From: Hanleya hanleyi
Taxonomy: Eukaryota; Mollusca; Polyplacophora; Lepidopleurida; Hanleyidae
Assembly: GCA_036873755.1 (NCBI GenBank)
Contig: JAVTVY010025156.1
Location: 48,603 to 112,602 of the forward strand
Direction: 5' to 3'
DNA length: 64,000 bases
The notes below the pieces were generated by a model. That model searched no databases, was not told where the DNA came from, and worked only from the letters and a program-made list of their open reading frames with translations. Position numbers and translations under genes: made by a program. Position 1 is the first letter of the stretch, and each line of letters opens with the position of its first letter. This document shows, one piece after another, positions 10,231 through 18,157 of the stretch.

Positions 10231-10582
10231 ATGCGACGTGAAAGGTCCCGCTCACCGCTGACCCGAAATACAGCCCCCACCTCGACAATTTTACCACAGA
10301 TCCTGACGAACCGCCCATAGAAGTAGTATCACATATACAGGAAGCTGTGAGTATGATCTATCAACGTCATTGGCCTACCATCCGGCACTGTTTCACCGCC
10401 ATCACCCTATATTGGACTTGTACAATTTCCGTTTAGAAGATAGCACCCGTCTCCCCCACTACGCCTATACTATAGGCCAAGCTACAGCATTCAAATTAAA
10501 TCTTACTTTTGGGTATTTATCACGGCATGAGGAGACAGACCAACTCCGATACTTTTACCCCAGTCGCATTGTGGTAAGTTGA
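10231..10582 (+). pseudogene. N-terminal remnant of Polinton protein-primed DNA polymerase B
   Basis: About 115 codons survive, starting MRRERSRSPLTRN and continuing with a frame change to a block containing FKLNLTFGYLSRHEETDQ and LRYFYPSR. Those phrases match the region that precedes the exonuclease and polymerase domains in metazoan Polinton pPolB proteins as I recall them. That protein is normally over 1,000 residues. None of its exonuclease or polymerase motifs (for example YGDTDS) is seen anywhere in the window. The remnant stops at a GTAAGT-like sequence (10,573) and is followed by a repeat shared with 31.2 kb. The element therefore cannot supply its own replication enzyme. Confidence 0.5.
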
Positions 10583-10615
10583 TGCTGGGTCGACATCGTG
10601 TCTTACAGACTAATC

Positions 10616-10861
10616 TTTTGTGTTAAATGCCGTCATTTTCATCTGACGACGATGCAGCTCACCAATCCCCAGTGCACGAGTTGTCACAGCGACACAGTTC
10701 ACCAATTACCAATATACGAGTTGTCAGAGCATTTCCATCATAGCTCTCTAGATTTGTATCTAATACCGCTTATGCCGGTGCTAGGGGCCGTGTGGTCATG
10801 TCATCCAAGTTGCCACATGAACAGGTACAATAACAGCGTACCTGAGATACAACACATATCT
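10616..10861 (+). repeat. 246-bp repeat, inverted copy at 31,216-31,461
   Basis: The segment from TTTTGTGTTAAATGCCGTCA to AACACATATC occurs here and, inverted, at 31,216-31,461 with few differences; flanks differ. Its start resembles the coding strand of the reverse transcriptase at 17,300-17,335 (TGTGTTAAATG). Its middle carries the Penelope 3' motif (TTGTATCTAATACCGC, CTAGGGGCCG). It is best read as the 3' end of a Penelope-like element. The open frame across it, with CxxC pairs, is conserved only because the two copies are similar. Confidence 0.6.
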
Positions 10862-11077
10862 GGGGGTACAGTGCATTTTACCCTTTACTCTGTTCTATGG
10901 TCCGCGTTGGAAGATGCCGTGGCGGATGTGAATCAAGTGCTTACAGAGGAAGAGCGGTCTTCAGATGAGTTGGACTGGCTATTTGCCATGGATGATGTGC
11001 TGGCTGAAGCCAAAGAAAAAAATCAGAAAGAAACTCCGAACTCGGCCCAAGACATACCCCTTATAAATAAAAGATAG
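10862..11077 (+). pseudogene. Fragment of a second PC4-like element protein
   Basis: The frame after the inserted repeat reads SGGTVHFTLYSVLWSALED, then VNQVLTEEERSSDELDW, ending at a TAG at 11,075. The GG-hydrophobic-LT-W-L pattern and the following LTEEERS echo the gene at 8,953-9,564 (LFTSDERS), so the two are probably paralogues. The N-terminal part has been lost to the 246-bp repeat. The stop lies 27 bp before the integrase ATG. Confidence 0.4.
11062..11069 (+). promoter_or_regulatory. TATA box for the integrase gene
   Basis: TATAAATA lies 35-42 bp before the integrase ATG (11,105). The wording and spacing resemble the TATA box in front of the 8,953 gene. It overlaps the end of the preceding remnant. 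Confidence 0.4.
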
Positions 11078-11104
11078 AGCCGGGGTCGATCATCATTTGT
11101 CACC

Positions 11105-12160
11105 ATGAAGAGATGGGAGAAGGTGCTGGACACGTTGTATTATAGGTCCGTAAGTCCGGCTGCGTATAGTGCATTCTCGGTTTTCTATCGAGCGGCCAAG
11201 CATCAGGGGGTACAGCGAGCCCAAGTCCGATATTGGTTAAAAAAGAAGACACCTATACCTTACATCGAGCTGCCCGTCGCCATTTTCGACGGAACCGTGT
11301 CATCGTTGGAGGTATAGATGCCCGATGGCTAGCCGATTTGGTCGACATGAGCGCCTTTGTCAAACACAACGATGGGAATTGGTATATCTTGACATGCGTT
11401 GATATTCTGTCAAAGTATGCGTGGGTGGTACCCATCCAACGAAAACACGGGAAAATATCGTGGCTGCATTCAAGCGCGTCTTCAAGACGGGTCGCAAGCC
11501 GCTGTATTTGCAAACCGACGAAGGCACGGAATTCCTCAACTGAGCCTTCCAACAGTTTCTGAAAGTTCTGAAGGTCTTCTTCTTTCACACGTACAACGAT
11601 ACCAAGGCTTTTGTCGTCGAAATGTTCAATCGGACGTTCACAGGTCGAATGAAAAATATTTCACGTACAAGAATACATGGCGGTACATCGATGTTCTCCC
11701 CCAGATGGTGGACGGTTACAATCGAGCCTATCACCGAAGCATACAGAGAGCACCCATCACCGTTACCAAACGCAATGAAGCCCAAGTCCTGCGTATTTTG
11801 TATCCCAGTCATCCTCAACCACGATCGGAGGAGGTATTCATGGTCGGGGACCCTGTACGGACCAGTAAAGTCAAGGGCAAATTCGACAAGAGTTACCTCC
11901 CCAACTTCAGCGATGAGCACTTTGTGATCAAACGGCGCGTACCCCGACAGCGGCGTGTCTATGAACTGGAATATGTTCAAGGTGAACTGTTGCTAGGAAC
12001 GTTTTACAATGTAGAGTTACAGCCCGTGATGAAAACAGCACAGGGCTACTACAATGTGGAACGCATCCTGAAAACGGAACGACGCCGCGGTAAGACGGTG
12101 CATCTCGTGAAATAGCAAGGATGGCCCAGCTCGTTCAATTCCTGGGTCCCGGGTCCTGAG
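11105..12160 (+). pseudogene. Polinton retroviral-like integrase with chromodomain
   Basis: In living elements this DDE enzyme cuts and joins element ends to host DNA. The N-terminal ~55 codons precede the catalytic core, which starts near 11,300 with DARWLADLVDM. It then has LTCVDILSKYAWVVP, the second Asp in TDEGTEF (about 11,516) and the Glu in VVEMFNRT (about 11,616). All three catalytic acidic residues are present. A C-terminal SH3-like region is followed by a chromodomain (YNVERILKTERRRGK, GWPSSFNSWVP). Breaks: frameshifts near 11,245, 11,455 and 11,650, a TGA at about 11,541 and a TAG at 12,113 where chromodomains normally have Trp. The layout matches Polinton integrases. Confidence 0.85.
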
Positions 12161-12401
12161 CCACACCAGTCACACCCGTTATCGAAACGAGCCCAGTCAT
12201 CACCGCCACACCGAGGATACAGTCCACATCAACATCGAGCTCCACACCAAGTACGCCTGAAAATCCACCGGATTTCATCATCCACAGTAAACGCCGTAAC
12301 TTACCGACAACGGCGACCAACGTTGACGAACCCACGACCCCGGTTCACTCGTACCAAATTTACACGAGCGGGTTACCACGACAGCGGATACACCTCCAAC
12401 C

Positions 12402-13019
12402 ATGGACCCGAGGTGGAAACATACCTTCACCTGCCTCATCGCAGGAACGACGAGCTCAGGCAAAACACACTTCGTCCAGAAACCCCTTCAATATGCCGAC
12501 AGACAACATGATTACCCCGCCCATTACCCGGGTCGTGTGGTGTTCCGGAGAATGGCAGGCGGCGTATGCAGCAATGCCCAACATCACGTTCGTGAAAGGG
12601 CACCCAACCTGGCTTATTTCAAACCGGACACCTTGGTGGTCCTGGATGATCTCATGGCGGAGACAGACGCTCGGGTCACCCAACTCTTCACCAAAGGCAG
12701 CCATCATCGCCGTCTCAGCATCATCTACATTGTGCAGAATCTGTTCAGTAAAAACAAAGAACATCGGAACATCAGCTTAAATGCCCACTACCTGGTGGTC
12801 TTCAAAAACGCGAGAGATACCATTCAACTGCTGCACCTGGCGAGAGAGATGCACCCCGGCCGCACGCTGTTTGCATTGAAAGCCTTTAAAGATGCCACAA
12901 CCCCTCAACACGGGTATATGCTCTTTGACGTGAGGCAAGCCACCCCCGGACCACCTTCGACTACGGACTGGTATTTTCCCCGGAGATACCCACCACGTGT
13001 GCGTGCAAAAATAATGTAA
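12402..13019 (+). pseudogene. Packaging ATPase (FtsK/HerA, A32-like)
   Basis: This enzyme would pump DNA into capsids. The frame begins MDPRWKHTFTCLIAG and has a Walker A motif GTTSSGKT at residues ~16-23. It has a Walker B strand LVVLDDLMAE (about 12,635) and the family-typical downstream blocks FTKGSHH, IYIVQNLFS, LNAHYLVVFKN and HGYMLFD. The two halves are joined through the +1 frame between about 12,490 and 12,605, so two compensating frameshifts interrupt an otherwise well-preserved protein. Length (~205 codons) is normal for Polinton ATPases. The 240 bp between the integrase and this ATG is a Pro/Thr-rich open stretch that may be integrase tail. Confidence 0.85.
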
Positions 13020-13164
13020 CACACCCACAGTGGCTCCCTCAGCTGGCGTGTGTGTTTGATGATGGGGATAATAAAATATATAGAACATACCATCCTTGTT
13101 CATGTTGTCTTTGTAGACCCATAATAAAAAGGCCGGTGGTTGTGGGGTCCGGTGTTAGTTGTAC
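13020..13164 (+). promoter_or_regulatory. Poly(A) signal and possible promoter between ATPase and capsid block
   Basis: AATAAA (about 13,069) follows the ATPase stop by 50 bp and would end upstream transcripts. A TATA-like ATAATAAAAAGG (13,119-13,130) lies about 35-45 bp before the next ATG (13,165), a spacing like that of the other TATA-ATG pairs in this element. Confidence 0.35.
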
Positions 13165-13495
13165 ATGTTTTCTGCACGAGTACGGAAGCACGCCCCGACG
13201 CTCCGTGCATTGAAGACGGCCCCACCCGAGTTAGGCCGAACCATTGTACGTGGTGCGGACCCTGACCTTGTACGCTGTCTGTGCGAGATCGGATACAACC
13301 TGTAAAAAGGCAACGTACCACTGACTCCGGCTCAGAAGACCAAGTTGGTCAAGTATAAGACAGGTCTCCGAAAAAGACACCCAAGCTAAGAAGAAAAAGG
13401 TTTTAGAGAAAGGTGACTTTCTCGGGGCAATCTTAGTACCGTTGGCCGCTCCTGTGTTGGATCAGATATTGGGCGGGCTGTTAGGCCGACAATGA
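13165..13495 (+). pseudogene. Small basic protein with hydrophobic C-terminus
   Basis: About 110 codons start MFSARVRKH. They contain the block CEIGYNL-stop-KGNVPLTPAQK and end, in another frame, with KKKKVLEKGDFLGAIL and LGGLLGRQ. Small proteins with a CEIA.N.LKGNIPLT-like block, a Lys-rich stretch and a glycine/leucine tail sit at this position in many Polintons. They may act with capsids or membranes, but the role is unproven. Breaks: a TAA at about 13,300 and a frameshift near 13,370. The stop overlaps the next ATG (AATGA). Confidence 0.55.
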
Positions 13496-14320
13496 ACCAC
13501 ACGAAAAAAATGGTCCTCGTCGAATCACGCCTCCTTCAAAGCCTCCAATCACCGTGTCCTGTACCCTCTACCGTCAGTACGTTGAACCCACTCGATGAAG
13601 AGATGCGTCAGATTTTACAACGACTTGGGTTAACCGACAGTGAAAAAGTACAACGGTACAATAGGACGCTTCAGCGATTCATGAACTCATGAAATACAAA
13701 ACCCTCCCTACCCCAGCACCACCAACACGCGACATACCGGCGACCTCAGAACCACTCCAACAGACGAACCCAGTATTACCAGCAGCCCCACAGTGGGTCG
13801 AAGACGAAGTCTTAAAGAGGATACCTGCATCGTTGAAGAAACAAGCTGGCCTGGTATTACAACGGGTGAAGGACAATTCTAGCATGACTTGGAATGATGA
13901 AGGCGAACTACTGGTACAGAACCAGGTGGTCCCCGGTACCCACATGACAGATTTAGTGAATGACTTAATGCGTCAACGCAAGTCACACACGGATCCTCAA
14001 GGATGGGAGATCTTTGCTCAAGGCTTGAAAGACATGCATGTACCACAGGAATTGGTGGGGAACCCCCAGCGCTGGGCCTGGATGCAGCGGGTCATACAAC
14101 AACAATCGCCGGTGCACGCACCTCGCAAGTCACAATGACAGACGCAACTCCCACGGACTTGGAAAGCCGAGTGGGAACCGGAGACACCACCCAAAACACC
14201 ACAACGGCGGGCACCTTCTTTTCGCCCCTTTAAAACACCACCCCTGAAACTACGTCCATCAAGGTATATGACACGTAGCAAGTCACCGCAACCCTTGCAC
14301 CTGCCTAATCGTTGGTGATG
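13492..14320 (+). pseudogene. Conserved Polinton protein of unknown function
   Basis: The first 66 codons (MVLVESRLLQSLQ, LNPLDEEMRQILQRLGL, EKVQRYNRTLQRF) and a second frame from 13,689 (KKQAGLVLQRVKDNSSMTWN, PGTHMTDLVNDLMRQRK, VPQELVGNPQRWAWM) together match one ~270-residue protein found next to capsid genes in metazoan Polintons. A frameshift near 13,685 separates the two. A TGA at 14,136 is followed in the same frame by more coding-like, basic, Pro/Thr-rich sequence to the stop at about 14,320. Apparent ATGA overlaps between these frames probably reflect the frameshift and not translational coupling. The function is not known; capsid-associated is inferred from location. Confidence 0.55.
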
Positions 14321-14500
14321 TGGTCTGGTAGATATCCAGTACCCGTATACGTGATACTACGTGAAAGAGAACGTGGTGTGGTATCTGATCACTCACGCCA
14401 GCAAGACGTATCTCTTCCCTCAAGGCCAGTACCACACCCCCAGTGTTCATCAAGGCGTTGTGCGATCTTATGGAGGGTAAGATGCGATGACTTGCGCAAT
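14321..14500 (+). other. Possible stub of a penton-like gene
   Basis: Short plus-strand frames in this 180-bp gap include YLITHASKTYLFP. This faintly resembles the start of Polinton penton-type proteins (a V.L.SNAS...FPDN pattern). A full gene of that type would be 300-400 codons, so if the reading is right nearly all of it has been deleted. The long minus-strand frame here is a shadow. Confidence 0.2.
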
Positions 14501-14817
14501 TGGAGCATGTATTCAGCGCGGGCATGGGATTGGCAATGTGCTTGGCAGCTTCGTCAAAACGTTCCTGCCACTGGTGACGCGTGGGGTAAAAGCGGTCGGA
14601 AAACCAGCGGTTCGAAGTGGGGTGCAAGCCCTGTGAGATGTGTTCAGCGGTGTCCCCGTCCGATAAGCACTGAAACGGCGACCCAAAGAAGCAGGAGGCG
14701 TCTTGGTCGCCAAAGCATAACGCACCGTAGGGAATACCTGTGGTCCCGAGACAACATACCAGTCGACGGTTGAACGAGCGACAACGCACATCGAAGAAGC
14801 GAGACATCTTTGCGTAA
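14501..14817 (+). pseudogene. Minor capsid protein (Polinton, pVI-like position)
   Basis: The diagnostic start RGHGIGNVLGSF followed by KTFLPLVTRGVKAVGK is seen at about 14,517-14,605. This phrase is very characteristic of the small Polinton/adintovirus capsid protein. The end, KKRDIFA and a TAA at 14,815, is also typical. Between them there is a TGA at about 14,635 and at least two frame changes through an Arg/Lys-rich region. The stop lies 3 bp before the major capsid ATG. By analogy with adenovirus-like particles it may line the inside of the capsid; that is family knowledge, not seen here. Confidence 0.65.
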
Positions 14818-14820
14818 AAC

Positions 14821-16105
14821 ATGACTTTCATCCACGCCGAGTCGTGTCCTTCTACCAACAGTGAATTTGATTTGTGGATCGTACCACCTACCCAGTGCTG
14901 AGGAGAGACAATGGGTAGAACATCTACCCCTTCCAGCATTACAGCCACAGGCCCCCTTGAATTCACCATCACCAACGCTGAAACGACATACCTGGATTAA
15001 GCACATACGTACATGAAAGCTAAAATCACCAATAAAGATGGGTCGGTCCTCAAAGCAGATGCGCCAGTGGCTACAGTCAATCTCTGGTTTCATTCGCTAT
15101 TCCAGCAAGTCGATCTATCGCTCAGTGATAAACTTGTGAGTGCGTCGATGAACACGTACCCGTACCGGGCCTACATCGAAACACTGTTATGATAAGGACG
15201 TGACGCTAAAATGTCGTACTTGACAGCGCCATTGTTCTACCGAGATACCCCAGGCAAGATGGAGGCGAGTCCTGATAACCTTGGATGGACAGAGAGATTG
15301 GCATTCACGGTTCAGAGTCACTCGGTCGATATGATGGGACGTCTGCATACAGACTTTATCATGTGGGACCGCTACCTCTTGAACGGGGTACCCGTCAAAA
15401 TACGACTAGTGCGCGCAACGCCTGGGTTTGCCTTGATGGCCCCGACTGACTACATCGAGTATAACATTGTCATCCAAGACACCAGTCTGTTTGTAGCAGA
15501 GCGAAACCGAGCCCAGGCGTACAGTTGGGTCACATCAAAGCCTTGGAGAAAAAAACCCCCAATACCCGATCTGGCGAGTACAAACCAAAATGTTTTCCGT
15601 CCCTAAAGGTAATATGATCGCCAGCCAAGATAATTTATTTCTGGGGGATTTACCTAAGCGCCCAACCATCGCCTGTGTGGAGAACGTCATTTATAATGGG
15701 GCGATCACGTAGGTTCAACCTAAAACCGTTCAACACCAATTTCGTGGCCCTGCATGTGGACGGACAACAGGTCCCAGCACGTCCCCTGCAATCCAGGTTC
15801 GGAACGAGCAATTGCATCGGAGCAATCTGAACCTCTTTGCAGCGACCGGACAAATCAATCAGGACGAAGGAAATATGATTGGCCTAGAAGATTTCGGGAA
15901 AGGGTACACACTGTTCTGTTTCGATCTCACATCCACCTTAGACAACGACCATCATCTGAGTCTCGTCAAGAAAGGCAACTTACGCTTGGAACTCCATTTC
16001 GGGACACCTCCACCGCGAACCATCCAGGTGATTTGCTACGCTGAGTTTGATAACATTATTCAAATCGATAAAAGCCGTAGCGTGCTGTGTGATTACGCCA
16101 CTTAA
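14821..16105 (+). pseudogene. Major capsid protein, double jelly-roll
   Basis: The frame starts MTFIHAES. It is followed by family phrases in order: GPLEFTITNAETTYLD, ATVNLWFHSLFQQVDLSL, NTYPYRAYIETLL, LTAPLFYRDTPGKM, MGRLHTDF, QDNLFLGDLPKR, NLFAATGQINQDEG, FCFDLT, GNLRLELHFG and YAEFDNIIQIDKSR. These belong to the Polinton major capsid family (often labelled F54H12.2-like). Length (~425 codons) is near normal, so the gene is full length but broken. It has stops at about 14,905, 14,998 and 15,190 and frameshifts near 15,550-15,590 (beside an A7C5 run), 15,710 and 15,800. The protease begins 2 bp after its stop. Confidence 0.85.
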
Positions 16106-16106
16106 C

Positions 16107-16572
16107 ATGGACACAGGCCAGAATACCACCGTGCTGGAGAACGATCCGTGGACACGTACGGTTTTTCAAGGAGTGCTCGCGCGAGATGTGTTCCCATTAG
16201 ACCGTGTGTATCCTGCTCCTACGTCCTCAACACGGATCCGATGGATCGTCCCGGTCAACGTTGGGTGGCCGTGTACTTGACAGAACAGCAGGGCGAATAC
16301 TTTGACCCGTCGGACTTCCACCCCTCCATCCCGATTTAACAGCCTTCATGGATCAAGGGTCCCAGACCTGGTGTTGGAACAGTCAAACGTTGCAAGGCCT
16401 GAACAGTAGGGTGTGCGGCCAATACTGCCTGTTTTACCTCTTCCATCGATGCCGCGGTCGGACTCTACCTACCATCGTACAGATGTTTGACGAGTACCCC
16501 CAGGCCGAGGACCGAGATGCACTGGTGTATGACTGGGCCGCAGACCATTTCAATGTACAAGCCCCGTTCTAG
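16107..16572 (+). pseudogene. Adenain-like capsid maturation protease
   Basis: About 155 codons start MDTGQNTTVLENDPW and end in a TAG at 16,570. The family blocks are GQRWVAVY (about 16,250), EYFD and VCGQYCLFYLFHRCRG (about 16,410-16,460), the last holding the nucleophilic cysteine region. The first block normally reads G.HWVA with the catalytic His; here that codon is CGT (Arg). Frameshifts lie near 16,210 and 16,335. The enzyme would cleave capsid precursors in a living element; this copy lacks both an intact frame and the His. It is the last recognisable gene of the plus-strand block. Confidence 0.8.
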
Positions 16573-16617
16573 GCTTAAGTTCTAACTATTTCAATTTACA
16601 AGCCCCGTTCTGGGCTT
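16548..16617 (+). repeat. 41-bp tandem duplication with stem-loop after the protease
   Basis: TTTCAATGTACAAGCCCCGT and TTTCAATTTACAAGCCCCGT begin two units about 41 bp apart; the first spans the protease stop. The second contains the small stem AAGCCC-CGTTCT-GGGCTT. This could be a 3'-end structure or just a duplication. Confidence 0.4.
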
Positions 16618-16762
16618 CAGTTTTCACGTGGTTGTTCTCACGTTGTTGTTTTTTATTGTTGTTCTTGAATAAGAAACAGATGAGATCTCACCCAAAACTC
16701 TGTTTTGTGTGTTTTCTGTACAATAGGTTACGAGCATAAACAAGTGGCCATCAAGTTACAAA
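16618..16762. other. Non-coding spacer
   Basis: T-rich sequence containing TTGTTGTTTTTTATTG; nothing else is recognised. Confidence 0.4.
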
Positions 16763-16900
16763 CGTCTGGTCCGTCATTCATAATTCAGCCGTCGCCCATT
16801 AGAGAATATCCGCGTCCATAATCCAAAGACCTATTCCATATTCCATATAACAGTATTAACACCAAATTCAAAAAGACAATCATAGTATACATAAACATAG
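16763..16900. repeat. Second copy of the ~140-bp dispersed repeat
   Basis: It matches 3,580-3,722 from TACAAACGTCTGGTCCGTCA to ATACATAAACATA. Similarity stops abruptly at 16,900, next to the 3' end of the Penelope-like element. Confidence 0.6.
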
Positions 16901-17656
16901 GCTTGTTTCCTGCAAGACAGAAGCGGTCAATAGTTTTCACTGATGCCGACAAGACATCATGATGTTCCAAAAATATCAAATCCGTATCGCTGATCAGTAT
17001 TCTTAATCCATAATATTCGTTGTAAAGTCGTCATCTAAAGAATGATGTATCTCAGTCACGCTTTGATTGTGACTGTTCATATGAGTACCATGAGGATCTT
17101 GAAGTACATGGGTTCATACGGCCCCTAGCCCCGGGTTAAGCGGAATTAGACACAAGTTACGAAACGTAGCGCCATAGATCTTGCACGCTACGCTCGTATT
17201 TTGCTATCAGCATGCGATATGTATCGCCAAATTTGAGAAACTTTGAGTGGAGGCGCTTGGTGGTGTAGCCTTGTTTTATACGTTTCTGCAACAATGTTTT
17301 GTGACGTTGATTAAAATCGTCACATTTAACACAGGATCCAGCAAATGCTACTAGGCGTGATATGTATACGCCATATGCAGGTCCCACTGGAATATTACTG
17401 TCCAGAAAGGGATAGTTTACGATGTCGAAATTGTAATCATCTCTTTTGTCATAAAGTCGACGAGAGAGAATGCCCGCTTCATTTTTATAGAGATATAGAT
17501 CTAAATATGATGTGCCTGTAGGGCTATCTGTAGTTTCCTTCAAATCCAGTGAAGGTGGATATATATCCTTCACTGCGTCATTTATATAGCGATTATCCAC
17601 AGCGAGAAGATCGTCTATATAGCGTTTGGTGAATGAGAAGGAACGGCCCAAAGCTT
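16901..17656 (-). pseudogene. Penelope-like reverse transcriptase, 5'-truncated
   Basis: The ORF at 17,157-17,651 (164 codons) is the C-terminal part of a reverse transcriptase. It carries the YIDD catalytic motif near its start (FTKRYIDDLLAVDN), then YPPSLDLK, SYLDLYLY, KRDDYNFDIVNYPFLD, YGVYISRLVAFAGSC and KQGYTTKRL. The catalytic YxDD is intact, but fingers/palm motifs upstream are missing because the copy is cut at about 17,656, where a LINE starts. Downstream (toward 16,901) lies its 3' UTR with CTTGTGTCTAATTCCGC and CTAGGGGCCG, a motif repeated at 5.7, 10.75 and 31.3 kb. No GIY-YIG domain is present. Assignment to Penelope-like elements rests on recalled relatives. Confidence 0.6.
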
Positions 17657-17661
17657 GGACA

Positions 17662-17687
17662 GAATGTGGGATTCTAATCCCACATTC
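17662..17687. repeat. 26-bp near-perfect palindrome at an element junction
   Basis: GAATGTGGGATT-CT-AATCCCACATTC sits exactly between the truncated Penelope-like fragment and the 5'-truncated LINE. Confidence 0.7.
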
Positions 17688-17689
17688 TA

Positions 17690-18157
17690 ATAGAAAAAAT
17701 TTACTCAGAAGACAAGGAAATTATGATACTAGGTGACTTTAACATCAACCTAACAGCAAATATTCCAACCAAATGGTCAGAATGTTGTGATACTTTTACA
17801 TTAACTCAGCTGATTGACAAGCCCACAAGAATAACCAACAATACCTCTACACTAATCGATCATGTATACACTACTAACCCTGAACATATTTTTTACAACG
17901 ATGTGCTAGACCTTTCTCTTAGTGATCATAAAGCCATTTTCATCTCCCGAAAATGCAACCACAAGTCTAAAACACACACTCATAAAATGATGACATACAG
18001 GGCAATGAATAATTTTGATCCAAATTGTTTCCGCAATGATCTTTTAGCTGAGAACTGGACATCTTTGTATGAGTGTACTACTCCAGATGAGGCACTTGAC
18101 ACCTGGTCCACATCTTTTCTCAAAATCCTTGAACAACATGCTCCTATTAAGCAACAA
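17690..18157 (+). pseudogene. LINE (CR1/L2-type) endonuclease, C-terminal part
   Basis: The frame contains ILGDFNINLT, the APE endonuclease block, then QLIDKPTRIT, STLIDHVYT and LSDHKAIF, the SDH block. These are the last motifs of the non-LTR endonuclease. The N-terminal catalytic region is missing, so the LINE is 5'-truncated as usual. The frame runs to HAPIKQQ, where a 2.5-kb insertion interrupts it. The same protein resumes at 20,710. Confidence 0.75.

Noticed and set aside
10598..11077. 159-codon frame with CxxC pairs, apparently a zinc-ribbon gene conserved at 31.2-31.5 kb
   Set aside because: The CxxC part coincides with a 246-bp repeat that resembles the 3' end of a Penelope-like element; conservation reflects repeat identity, and the rest of the frame is a different, PC4-like fragment.
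14283..14975. 230-codon minus-strand ORF
   Set aside because: Shadow of the capsid gene block on the plus strand, which has clear family motifs.
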